In this document: in pieces, positions 22,401 to 33,215 of the stretch
Layout: each line of letters starts with the position of its first letter
How positions within the stretch are numbered: the first letter of the stretch is position 1
Assembly: GCA_949825045.1 (NCBI GenBank)
Contig: OX463822.1
Coordinates: 30,692,703 to 30,756,702, forward strand
From: Argyresthia goedartella
Taxonomy: Eukaryota > Arthropoda > Insecta > Lepidoptera > Argyresthiidae
DNA length: 64,000 nt
Direction: 5' to 3'
Notes under the pieces: model-generated
Seen by the model: the letters and a program-made list of their open reading frames with translations, nothing else
Told to the model about the DNA's origin: nothing
Databases searched by the model: none
Translations under genes and position numbers: made by a program

Positions 22401-24950
22401 GGTGGCGATTGCATTTGGAGGTCATACCCGTAGATATCAAACTTCATTTATGGCAAGAAAGAATAGAAGCAAAGTCTTAAATGGAAACTTACCTAGGTTA
22501 GCATAAATGTTGTTGTCGCTCTTGCTCGGCGTTGCTGCCCAGGCTTGTTGCTTTTGTTTCTTCTGCAGAATAGCAGACTTGGGCGGTGGGGGCCTGGCTG
22601 GTTTTATAGGACTTGCAGTAATTTTATAATCCTCACTATAATGCCTTGGAGGTGGGGGAGGCTTGTTCAAAACCTTAGAAGGCTCCGGGTCGGTTGCACT
22701 GCTAGATCCGCTGTATATTGATGACGAATCGTCATGACTCATTCGTCGCAAGTTTTCCGCGATTTCTGTCGGCTTGACGACCTCTACGTTCGACCCGTTT
22801 ATGTCTAATGGATGAATAATGACAAGACGTGGTTTCGGTTTTGGTGCGAAGTCATAAATTTCCTCTGCTTTGCATGTGACTTTGTTGACTGTGGCGACGC
22901 TTAGCTCTTTTTTGTCCAGGTCTTTTGATGAACCAATTCTTAATAACTTTTTGATGGAAAATTTTAATTTACCTTTAGTTTTCTCCTTCTCAATCAGTAA
23001 ATTATCATGTGACAGCGATATGTTTTTCCTTGGTGCTGGTTCTGGCATAGTTTCTACTAACCGTTTTACTTCTACAGTTTCCTCTACAGTTTTAGGTTTC
23101 GGGGTGAATCTCTCTCTCTTTTCTTTTTCCCTAACCACTGGCGAGTCTGATTTCATGAATGTGTTCGGATTTCTTTGGTATATATAAGGGTACTCTTCCA
23201 CTGAAGGTGACTGTGGTGGAGTAGGTGCTTTTCTTTTTGTCATGCTATTCAACGAAGTATCACTATCCATTTTTGTCAGTACTGGCTTAGCATAGTAGAT
23301 GGGTTCAGGTTTATCTTCATGCACTTCAGTAATTTCATTATTCTTTTCTTCCCTCAACAAATCCTTTATGTCGTCTGTTTTTGTGCTCAAAGATTGTTGC
23401 ATCTGCATCGCAAGCTGTTGGTGATGGTTTGTTATATTCTTCTTACATACTGATTGTTTGATACCTGATATCGGTTTTACTGGAAGGTTTTTAGGTTTCT
23501 CTGGAAGAGCTGGTTTTGTTGATGGAATGACATCGGAAATCATTCCATGTAGGAACGATGGTCGTGGATCCATTGTGGGGACTGGCGTGTTGGGAAGCGC
23601 CGGAGCTTCCGTGGGTTCGTCAGGGTCAGCTCGACCATCGGGTTCACCAGCTAACTCCCTGCTTGCTTCAGCAGAGAAAACATTCTCAGTCGCTTTCGGA
23701 ATAATTGCTGGCAAATCGATAACAGGACTTTGGAACGTAGAGTATCCAGTAGTCTTTCCTTCTGCCTTCCTGTGCTGACCTACTGGCGATAGTTTAATGT
23801 TCTTGTGTTCGTTCTCGGTGAAGACTTTAATTTTTACCGTCTCTTCGCATTTTGATGGCTCAGAAAAGTTTCCGCTATCATCATTGTCTGAGTCCAGTCG
23901 TCCGTTAAAACTCTCATCATCAGAAGGGGTTGAGTTCAAAATGCTCACAGCTGAGTCGACGCTTGTGTTATCGATATTTATTTTACAAAATTTGAACTCA
24001 GATTTTGTAGTAAGGTTTACCTTCGGCCTCTCCTGAGTCTTAGGTACTGGAGATTTTCTAACAATACCATTTTTCTTTGTCTCACTTTCTTTTTCTCTCA
24101 TTTCCTTTTCTTTCATCTCTTCATTTAAATTTAGATCTTCCTTGATCTTTTCTTCAACAACTGTCGGTTTTGTACATACACTCGTTGTCAGATTGTGATC
24201 ACCACCACCAGTTATTCTGTTCTGTTCTAGCGTCTCTGATATTTCTTCCAGCAAAGATTTTTCAGTGTACAAGCTTTTTGTAATATTTTCTGTATTTGTG
24301 ACTTCACATTCCTTGACATACGAAGTTAGTATGATATTAGTTTTATAGTTGGAAGTTTCTTCCATTGGCGGATTTGAAACTGTTATAACTGCAGGCTTGC
24401 GACCATGAGACTTGACATTGGTGGGAGATGATTTTGATTCTTGTCCGAAAGGAGTAACAGAAACCATCAGTGTTTTCTTCTTTCCTGTTGAATCTGTTTG
24501 CGATTTTCCGAGTAACAATGACGTATAAGACTTGGCTACTGAATCTCCTAACAAGTTTGCTTTAACTGTATTAAAATCAGTGTTAGCCTTTGTAATTCTA
24601 TGAAGTTCCTTGTCATCTTCTGTGTCTGGGAATGGATCTTCATCGCCATTGTCTTCCGAAACTTCAAATTCTTCTCCATCTGACCAATCATCTCCTCCAA
24701 AACCAATTACTTTAGACACTTCTTCAGGAAATCTCACATTTCTTTTGCTCTTTTTCTTTTGTTGAATCTTCAATATACTTGGTGGCGATGACGATTTCTT
24801 GAAGAATGTGCTTCGGTTTTGGAAGGGTGTCGACAGGTACTTGCCCCCTTCAGACGTACGTTCTTTGTGCTCTTCGCGCGACTTGAAGCAGTTTGAGCAA
24901 AAGTCCTTCTTCCATGCATTCTGCACGAAGTTGTGGCAGACTGGTGACAT
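19456..24950 (-). CDS. PEAK1: PEAK1/PRAG1 (NKF3) family pseudokinase scaffold
   Basis: Coding exons join in phase: 22493-24950 (ATG at 24950), 21653-22311, 20931-21243, 20324-20669, 19456-19864. The total is 4185 bases, 1394 residues. The N-terminus MSPVCHNFVQNAWK... with C5, C18, C21 and H28 matches the start of PEAK1. A long disordered region follows with SH3-type proline motifs (KPARPPPPKS, NKPPPPPRHY), acidic patches, the tyrosine motif EPIYYA (549-554) and DNNIYANLGEIRSAL at the first intron. The kinase-like core starts near NLRWNDFAI; a beta-3-like VTLMLHK is visible. No HRD-type catalytic loop or DFG is seen, so no catalysis is expected. The C-terminus (LEFALWGP 1316-1323, LQRWLDLERA 1340-1349) matches the PEAK family helical dimerisation region. 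Known role: signalling scaffold at adhesions, binding Src-family/Csk and adaptor proteins. Start choice follows the family; the exon itself opens upstream at 24992. Insects appear to have one member, so the choice among PEAK1, PRAG1 and PEAK3 is uncertain. Confidence 0.88.
20085..20205 (+). mobile_element. Internally deleted (ATT)n SINE
   Basis: The tRNA-like start (gacgacctgattggctgag) jumps straight to the 3' body (tacccaagatacaaggaatc ... gtgtccaaggtattattatt). Intron of the PEAK1-like gene, opposite strand. Confidence 0.7.
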
Positions 24951-24992
24951 ATTGCCCCTGGAGTAGCGCCGATTGATCACATAACTGGCACT
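24951..24992 (-). other. 5' end of first coding exon (UTR or extra coding)
   Basis: The acceptor tttgtttcag precedes AGTGCCAG at 24992. The 42 bases before the ATG are open in frame (SASYVINRRYSRGN), so an upstream coding exon is possible. The transcript start is not in this exon. Confidence 0.6.
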
Positions 24993-25129
24993 CTGAAACA
25001 AAAGGTAAATTAAATACAGACGTGGAAAGCAATAACGATAGAAATAGATAGATTGACAAGTCTTTAGATTGCTTTTTTAGACCCCGCCAAATCGACGCGG
25101 GCGACGCGCTTAATAAGTTAAACACCTAG

Positions 25130-26690
25130 TACAGAAATATAAAATTGCATAAGGCGGCAGGCGCCATGGGCTATTACGAATAGTTTGTAATTAACGAACT
25201 AAATAAAACAGTAGTTATAAAACAACAGTAGATATGGAGCCCATTCAAATGTCAAGGTAATCGGCCTCGGTTACGGCTCCGGGTTTGTGTAAAAGGTTTA
25301 ATAACTGTCACAGATTGGTTAGACCATGATACTGGTATCAGCATCTGAACAGCATGCCGCTGACGACTACGGGTATAATTTGGAGTCTATCTGGGTTCAC
25401 AAGAACACATTTATACATGAATGGCTAATTTGTCTTTTCTAATTTACCAAAGACTGAATGAATTTAATAGAGATTTCCGCGATAGTGATGATATTATTAC
25501 ATACAAAAGCCGTGACTTTTCACTTGAATCATAATCACAAGCAGATCATATAGAGGTACATAGAGTCCAATGTAAGTGAACCTGTTTGGTGATGCGGAGG
25601 GCGCCGGCCACTTTCACCTCAAATATTCCGGTTAAGTACCTATTGATGTTGATTATTGAATTACATGTAAGTGCTGCTCAAAAAAAAGTGAGTATAAAAA
25701 TTGGTATTGCATTTTTTGGTGTCGCAAGACTTTCGTAGGAATTGGTGATTGTAGTATTAAATAGTTTTGCTTTTTCAAGAGTATCTTCAAGTTAATGTGA
25801 TGAAAATCATTCGTTAAAATCTGTCGTGGTCTAAGAGTAGTACCTACGTTATGGTGAAGATGCAGCTGATTGAAGTACCTCCCATTTGTATGTTCATATC
25901 GGCATGACGAAGATATGCTCATTTTATATCACATATGAACAACCAGCAGATGTTGCATGAAAACAAATGGCAAACGAACTAAGAACCAATATAGGCATTT
26001 ACAGTTTAGACTCAGACTGCATGCAATAATTTCAAACCGCCTACATTTCCCATGGTTGTCCTGCGTCCTATCTGTAGTTAGCTACGTGTAGGCAGGTTAA
26101 TATTGGTAATCAATACTTTAATTCTTGCACAAAAATGTACCTACGCCCACAAATAGTGCGAAACATTGCGAAGACAATTAATTCGCAACAAGCTGATTGA
26201 CACGATATTCTACAAATTCTATATGGAATATTCAATACATTTTGTTACGACTGTAACACGTTGTATCGAAATTGTTATTCAACTGACATGCAAGGATTCA
26301 TTTTCGATTTAACTCTTGAAACAATTGCTTAAAGTTCAAAATTGTTGTTGAAGAATTACACGTAGTAATTCTTCAACAATCGTGAAGAGAACAATAATTA
26401 TGATCATTCGATTGGCACATAGCGAACATGACAAAATTAGTATTAGAGCCCTCTCTAATTAATGAGTGTTAAATAATTAATCACTTGTGTGTTTTGTTTA
26501 GTTACTCAATATCTACTAAATTCCTACATTTCAAAGTACACAGTCACGTTATTATAAAACGATTATGGACACACAACTGCATTCAATTCGTGAGGTTTGT
26601 GGTCATCTGTGCTGTGCATCCTATCTACGATTGTACTTTAATTGTAGCCTGTTTAGGTAAACGTTGTTTTACAATACTTTGGGCCTAATC
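25130..26690. other. Gene-free stretch upstream of the PEAK1-like coding exons
   Basis: Likely intron or 5' flank. It contains a short GC-rich codon-like segment on the minus strand (25582-25617, VKVAGALRITKQ) and a hairpin at 26345-26379. Nothing else is recognised. Confidence 0.4.
26345..26379. repeat. Short-loop palindrome
   Basis: Arms ttgttgaagaattac / gtaattcttcaacaa with a 5-nt loop. A perfect 15-bp hairpin. Confidence 0.85.
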
Positions 26691-26698
26691 TGTCTTTA

Positions 26699-27107
26699 AA
26701 ATCGGTCAAATGCGAGTCTAACTCGCGCACGAAAGGTTCCGTACCACCGTACAATGGTAGGGATGGTGTGGAGTGAATAGTTTGGATTTTACATAGAAAA
26801 ATGTTGTTTACAAAGTTATTGGTGCGGACACTTTCACACTCCATGTACGTAACCAGGTGCATTCATAAGTTTGTATGTGGTATTGAAGGAATTGTTGTAT
26901 GGGAGCCCCCTTAAATATTTATTTTATTCTGCTTTTTAGTATTTGTTGTTATAGCGGCAACATAAATACATCATGTGTAAAAATTTCATCTGTCTAACTA
27001 TCACGGTTCATAAGATACAGCCTGGTGACAGACGGAAGGACGGACGGACAGCGGTGGCTTCGTAATAGGGTCCCGTTTGGCACCCTTCAGGTACGGAACC
27101 CTAAAAA
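26699..27107 (+). mobile_element. gggtacggaaccctaa-family SINE, near full length
   Basis: It begins atcggtcaaatgcgagtc and continues gaaaggttccgtaccacc. The body has gttgtatgggagccccctt and ttgttatagcggcaac. It ends with gacggacggacag, gggtcccgtttggcaccc and ggtacggaaccctaaaaa. Copies with the same plan are at 49703 and 52768. Confidence 0.8.
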
Positions 27108-27156
27108 TCAACTAAACAACTAAATGTATCGGGAAACTTTACATTTATAAGTCACA

Positions 27157-27230
27157 CCATGGAAGGAACCCTGTTTTAGCAAATAATACATGGAAGGAAT
27201 CCTGTTTTAGCAAATAAAACTATAGGCAGA
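27157..27230 (+). repeat. Two tandem copies of a 36-bp unit
   Basis: catggaaggaaccctgtttt and catggaaggaatcctgtttt, each followed by agcaaataa. Adjacent to a GC-rich block at 27295-27355. Confidence 0.8.
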
Positions 27231-27543
27231 TTGTTGCGATTCGAAATTGGTCCATCAAAATTTCTTTATTCGATACATGGATCCCACATTCTCTTTTGAT
27301 ATCGATCCGTCGATCGAGGTCGCCATTCGCCGGCCGGCCTGCGCGCGCGCATCCTTGAAGACTAACAAAGGGGAACATGCAGAAATGGTGTCAGATGTTG
27401 CTTGTAGACCGTGAACGCATATTGGGGATATTCAGCGTGACATTAAATTAGCTGACCAACCTTTGGGGATTGATAGCACCTATCACTATGATCAACTTTC
27501 CCAACGGAATATATGTTAGACTACCAAAAAACTAGTTTAGGTT

Positions 27544-27800
27544 ATAATAATAATAATAATACCTTGGACACCATTTACACACATTGATCTAGCCCCAAAC
27601 TAGGATTCCCTGTATCTTGGGTACTAGACAACGATACACATACTTATATAGATAAATATTAATACTTAGATAATAAACAACCATGACTAGGGTACAAACA
27701 TCCGTTCTCATCAAACAAATATTTGCCCCCACCGGGACTCGAATCCGGGACCCTTGGTTTCGTAGGCAGCGTCACTGTCGACTCGGCCATTCGGGTCGTC
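27544..27800 (-). mobile_element. tRNA-derived SINE with (ATT)n tail
   Basis: Full plan: ATT repeat at 27544-27562, body (accttggacaccatttacac; tctagccccaaactagg), then the tRNA-like head ending gactcggccattcgggtcgtc. Confidence 0.88.
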
Positions 27801-27825
27801 GGGTTTTTCAAGGCACTGGAGGTTA

Positions 27826-28252
27826 AAGGGGCCGTTCATTAATCACGTGGAGAATTTTCGTACCAAAGCGCATTCGAAACGTGATAGACTGAGATTTCCA
27901 TAGACAACACTCCTGTCAAAATTGTTGGAGGTGGCGATACGTGTTTCTGGGGCGCGTAATAGAATTCCATGAGTAGAATTCCATTATTCTAAGGAATCGT
28001 CACTTTTTGGGTCGACGACGTGTCAGTTTGTAAAAACGTATTAATTTTAAAACGCTTTTTAACAGAGCATATTTTATCTTATTAATATTATTATTAGCCA
28101 ATTCTTATTTATGTCCTCATTTCTATATTTGTGGGTGTTCGTAACGGTTGATATCTCAATACTACACCCCCCTCCCGACTTGTGTTTTTTCGATATATTT
28201 TTTAACCTCCCCTCACTCTTTCGAGCCTCACGTGATTAATGAACGGCCCCTT
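27826..28252. repeat. MITE with aaggggccgttcattaatca ends
   Basis: The left end aaggggccgttcattaatca is exactly inverted at the right end (tgattaatgaacggcccctt). The ends extend through cacgtg. Length about 427 bp. It sits beside the SINE at 27544-27800. Confidence 0.85.
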
Positions 28253-28409
28253 ATGTTGACACGTTTTGCTGCTTATGGTAGGGAACACATGATTCTATAT
28301 TGTAATCTGGATACTCCTAAACTAACTCAAATGAACATTTATTTGTGAGATACAAATTAGCATTACATATTACTTATTTATTTCCTATAAAAAATAATTA
28401 ATAAGAAAT

Positions 28410-28715
28410 ATGTAACGAGCTCCGTGGTCTAATAGGTTTCACGCTTGTTTCTCACACAGGAGATGCAGGTTCGAATCCTGACCATGTACCAATGAGATAG
28501 TTGATTTATCTTAATTACATTATCGGTCGTTCAGTGTTTCGGATGGCACGTTAAGCTGTAGGTCCCGGCTACTATAGCCACGTGGTAGTGGTCGTAAAAC
28601 CCCTCCACCAACCCGCACTGAGCCAGCGTTGTGGAGTATGGCTCAATCTTACTCGTATCCGGGTAAGTTTATCCGGTGAAACCTGTGCCCCTCGATGGGG
28701 ACATTAATGACTTGC
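28410..28715 (+). mobile_element. tRNA-derived SINE (gagctccgtggtctaata head)
   Basis: The tRNA-like head has the B box ggttcgaatcc at 28467-28478. The body has attatcggtcgttcagtg and aggtcccggctactatagcc. It ends near gtgcccctcgatggggacat. Not a real tRNA gene: the head runs directly into the repeat body. Confidence 0.8.
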
Positions 28716-29825
28716 GTTTATTTTATTTATATAATATTTTATAGATAAGTTATTAGATATTGTGCACTGCCTACTCTTTCATGGTAATTTTTCCTATCAT
28801 GCCTTGGTTTGCTGGAAGAAACCTATTTTTAGAGATAAGCTCGCCTTTGTACATATGTTTTCCAAAATGTAACTTTTTATTTATCTTTGTGCAATAAATA
28901 ATTATGAATAATGAAATTATAAATTATAAAATAATAAATATAATAGAAGTGATATAAATAAAATAATAATGCAACATGATTAGTCAGCCAAACCACAGAA
29001 TACTTAATAGAAACCTTACAAAAAGTTGACTTTCCATAAGTGGTGAAAACCACAATGTCACCTTCACTTATACAACGAACCATGTACGTACAGTGTCAAT
29101 ACACAAACATCTTGCATACATTATGTTGTGATCTCATCTGCAATTCATAATACGGTTCTATAAACATTTTCTTGCGATTTGTTCTGCAAATTTTGACCAA
29201 GAACCCTAGATAAACAAAACGTCAAATATAGCGAATTTCCCGTAACGGGAGGCAGAGGCAATGCTACTCCACGGTGGGGCTAGCCTATCATCGCAGCTTT
29301 GAAGCAGAAAAATATGTAAGTTTCCTGACGATATACCTTCATGCTTGCCGGAAAACTCTATAAGTTCTGTCACGTCTGACATCAGAACCGTCAGATACTA
29401 GAGATATTGTGTCCTTGTTATAAGTAAGCTTAGCTCATGTTAGGGTTAAATGAATAAGGCCCGACAGAAGAAACGCGAGTTAGGGACTATAAGCACAACT
29501 AGCAGCAAATGTTACGAATAGCTCGACCTCATTAAAGTAGCGATCACAATAGCAATTGTAACATCTTTGTTTACCATTTATATGGCCTTCGACTCTGCTG
29601 TATTGTATACAACCGTATATGTCGTTGTACCAACCGTTTAACCAACCATTGTTGTTAGGCATATGTACGCATGTGTTAGTTTCTTATAAGGGGCTCATTC
29701 AACACTAGCCACGGGTTTTACAAAAGTCTAAAAGAATTAGCCCTAAGCAATTTAAAGGAAAGCCATTACTCCCTAACTTAAAAAGAATCGTAGAAACCAA
29801 ACGAGGAGAGAGATTTAATAATAAT

Positions 29826-30263
29826 CGGTCAAGTGCGGACCACAAAAACAAGACTACTTAACCACTAAAAATAATAAAACAAAAACATATTATGTCCTAA
29901 CGTGGCTTTCGAACCCAGAACACTAAGATTGCGAAACCGATATCAAACCAACTGCGCCACCACAACTGCGAAATCTACATTCATATTTGGATCATGATAT
30001 GGTTTGTTACATCGCTGAGGGTGTTAAAACAAGTCTCTTGTATGGGGACCCCCTTTTATAAATAAATGCACGAGATTTATTAAAATAAATCTCGTGCAAT
30101 TCAATGCAGTAGCAGCAACAGCAATACACGTTCTGTGATAATGTCAACTCTCTACCAATTACGCTTCAAGAGATACAGCCAGCTGACGGACGGGCAGACG
30201 GACAGAGCGGAGGCATAGTAATAGGGTCCCTTTTGGCACCCTTCGGGTACGGAACCCTAAAAG
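29826..30263 (+). mobile_element. gggtacggaaccctaa-family SINE carrying a tRNA-like segment
   Basis: Begins aatcggtcaagtgcggacc. It has an inverted tRNA-like part (ggctttcgaacccagaac... caactgcgccaccac at 29906-29966) and ends gggtacggaaccctaaaag. A palindrome at 30067-30098 interrupts the body. Confidence 0.78.
30067..30098. repeat. Short-loop palindrome inside a SINE
   Basis: Arms tgcacgagatttat / ataaatctcgtgca, loop taaa. Confidence 0.85.
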
Positions 30264-30539
30264 TTACCAAACTATCTTCGGGAGATTTTTTAAACGTTAT
30301 CTTCGTGCCAGTTAAGATCGTTAAAACAGTTCAATTTGAATATTGTGGGAACCAATTCACAGTAATAACCGTTTCGATTCGATCCAAGGGTTTCCTTGCA
30401 CTGATGCAACGACGAAGGCTTTACAATTATCCTGCCATCATCATACCGTTGTCTTGTCTTGCAATATTTGCGTGGTTTCGTAATACACTAACGTTTATTG
30501 TATTAGATCGTTGCCTGTTGTAATATCAAGAGGATTTAA

Positions 30540-31500
30540 AACTGAACTAGATACAATAATACTAGCAGAAGTTTACCCTGAAAAGGTAGGCCAGAGCTGC
30601 TTGATTACATCGTACGTAATCATGATGTACACAATGTAGGTATACATATCCTCCAAGGTATTCCAAGTTGATTGGATATCATCAAACGAGGACAATCCCA
30701 AATCGAACAAAACATTTGCTTAACGTGCTTAGGCTAAATATTCAATTACTGATTAATAAAATCAACAAATTAGACGAACTCGTTGGAAATACATCACTTA
30801 CTTGCAATGCACACACATGCCTCACAAACATGGGTATTCATGATGTCATTTAAGCATGCTAAAGAAAAGTAGAAACGAACAGGTGTTCGTACTATCAACA
30901 CAACTAACTGGTATTTTTCAACCGTTAAGGCAAAGGCAATAAGTACTACCAAAGGGTGTGGCATGTGAAAATACAGCTTTCTAGCTGACCAGAACTATAT
31001 GGGAGAGAAACTTCACGTCAAGAAAGACTTTAAAGGCAAGACAGAAAGGTGTTGTTGAAGAAATAAACCTGCTGTGGCAGAAGGTAATAAGTAAATAGTC
31101 TTACGAGAGTCAATAATATGGTTAGTATACTCGCGAATGTGAGAAGACAGGTTTGGAATTTTTCTTGTTTTGTAACTACAGGTGAAGTGAGAAAACGAGG
31201 ACTTTCAAAATTAACTTTAAAAGTAGTTCGTGAATCTGTGTGACTTTAAAGAAATCACGACATGCACGGAGAGCCTCAAGTGGATTTTGATGTCGAAAGT
31301 ACCCTCATGATTCTGTTTACAATGGTTTTGTCCAACAGAGATTTCACAACGAGTTACGAAAACCCTTCAGATATTTTGACCGAGCGAGCAAAGCGTCCAG
31401 TTTCGATATTGGCCAAAAATGCCTTTGTCCGTCTTTCTGCCTACAGGTCGCATTATTCGACGATTTTGGAAAAATAAAGAGAAATGCTTGTTTAAATAGT
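30540..31500. other. Gene-free stretch
   Basis: Unique-looking AT-rich sequence without coding signal; no repeat family recognised. Confidence 0.4.
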
Positions 31501-31715
31501 GGGAGGAAAATTTCTTTCAACACCACATACATACTTATAAATGCACTTGGTTACATACATAGAGTATGAACGTATAAAAGGACACCAATAACTTTGTAAA
31601 CAACATTTATATACATAGAAATCTTACACACAGGAAAATTAAAGATACCCATGCATGAAACTTGAATACCGTTGTGCGTTGGTACGGAACTCGCACCTGA
31701 CCGTTTTTATGCTCA
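31500..31715 (-). mobile_element. Partial gggtacggaaccctaa-family SINE
   Basis: Inverse of the 5' half of the copy at 26699: accacatacatacttataaa..., aactttgtaaacaaca..., and ggtacggaactcgcacctgacc at the edge. Confidence 0.65.
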
Positions 31716-31848
31716 TGGTCTATCCGACATGAAATACGTGAAAATGAAAGCAAAAATAAAATAAACTCATGATTCCTTTATCTTCTTACGTAGAATTGTA
31801 GGCGGTATCAGCCTGTTTCCTCCGAAGATTCTCAGAAGAGTATAATCG

Positions 31849-31956
31849 CGGCGTATAAGTTGGACCAAAATAGCGTCTGCGCAGGTAAAAATGACTGTTT
31901 TAGATGCATTTTTTACCCTGCGCAGACGCCGCCATTTTGGTCCAACTTATGCGCCG
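31849..31956. repeat. Foldback element / long imperfect hairpin
   Basis: The left arm cggcgtataagttggaccaa... gcgtctgcgcagg is inverted on the right (cctgcgcagacgccgccatt... aacttatgcgccg). Arms are about 43-48 bp with a 3-base indel and few mismatches, around a loop of about 17 bases. Confidence 0.85.
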
Positions 31957-32121
31957 TCTTCTTCACTAGTGCTGCTTTTAGTGGATGTTTTAGCCTGATT
32001 TCGACGATGTTAGTAAGCAAAGAGTTTCGTTAATCTGAGTATGTTGTGTATCTCCCATTAGCGCTGCCTCTGGTGTTTTTTTTTTCAGAAGGGTAATAAA
32101 GAAACTATGTGTATTTATGTG

Positions 32122-32173
32122 TTCTCTTTGTAAAACATTTCAAGTATCGACTTGAAATGTTTTACAAAGAGAA
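32122..32173. repeat. Perfect 23-bp palindrome, 6-nt loop
   Basis: The left arm begins ttctctttgtaaaac and ends at 32144. The loop is tatcga; the right arm ends gttttacaaagagaa. Confidence 0.9.
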
Positions 32174-32600
32174 TAATAGTAAGTAGCATTAGTACTCTCC
32201 GCGTTACCTAACATTATCACTACAGGAATCTACAGCGATCACAGCGACAATGTAAACCTCATATTTCCAACCAACAAAGATAACAAAGATTCTATGCAAA
32301 CACTATTGCTTGCTTACTTTCAAATGCTGTCACATTTGACGTAACTAAACTGGTAAATGGCGGTCGTAAACCCTTGAATGGCGGGTTCTTGGCGAGCGTA
32401 ATATTATAGCAGCCGCTTTTTAGGTTTTCCTATCTGAACTAAGCCTCCGCTGTCCGTCTGCCTGTCTGTCTGTCAGCAGGCTTTATCTTTATCTATTATT
32501 TTAGCAATTAAAGAGGTTCCCATACCAGAGATGTGTTTTAACACCAGCCGGGTCTAATAAACCATGATTCAAATGGCCCGACATGACGACGACGACGAAA

Positions 32601-32856
32601 GACAGCCCGAATGGCCGAGTCGGTAGTGACGCTGCCTACGAATCCAAGGGTCCCGGGTTCGAGTCCCGGTGGGAGCAAATATGTGTTTGATGAGAACGGA
32701 TGTTTGTAACCTAGTCATGGTTGTTTATCTATCTAAGTATAATATTTATCTATATAAGTATGTGTATCGTTGTCTAGTAGCCAAGTTACAGGGAATCCTA
32801 GTTTGGGGCTAGATCAATGTGTGTAAAAAGTGTCCAAGGTATTATTATTATTATTA
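32601..32856 (+). mobile_element. tRNA-derived SINE with (ATT)n tail, full length
   Basis: Head cccgaatggccgagtcggta with B box gggttcgagtcccgg. The body includes tcatggttgtttatctatct and ttggggctagatcaatgtg. It ends (att)5. The best-preserved + strand copy of the family. Confidence 0.9.
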
Positions 32857-32877
32857 TAAATATGATCGTGGATATAG

Positions 32878-33047
32878 CGGTTCATCACATGGCTGTGGTG
32901 GCGCAATTGGTTTGATATCGGTTTCGCAATCTTATAGTGTTCTGGGCTCGAATTTTGTTTTATTATTTTTAGTGGTAAGTTGTCTTGGACGATAGTACAG
33001 AACCCTTCGTGTGCGAGTCCGACTCGCGCTTGACCGATTATTTGAAA
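32878..33047 (-). mobile_element. 5' part of a gggtacggaaccctaa-family SINE
   Basis: Inverse of 29826-29975: ggctgtggtggcgcaattgg (tRNA-like segment), gtgttctgggctcgaa, and gagtccgactcgcgcttgac at the edge. Confidence 0.7.
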
Positions 33048-33215
33048 TTCGTGTACCTAACGGAGGTTAGTTTCATATAATACAGCTAGAAACGAAGTAC
33101 AAATAGTAAATATGGAGTAACCCCTGTGTAAATATAGGATTGAAGTCATAAATGCATTATGCAGTTATGAACGTTGAAATAAGCTAATATTGCACATAGT
33201 ATAGGTACTCGTAGC

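Noticed and set aside
22870..24036. Plus-strand open frames of 79-106 codons
   Set aside because: They are antisense to the long PEAK1-like exon and show no codon or homology support.
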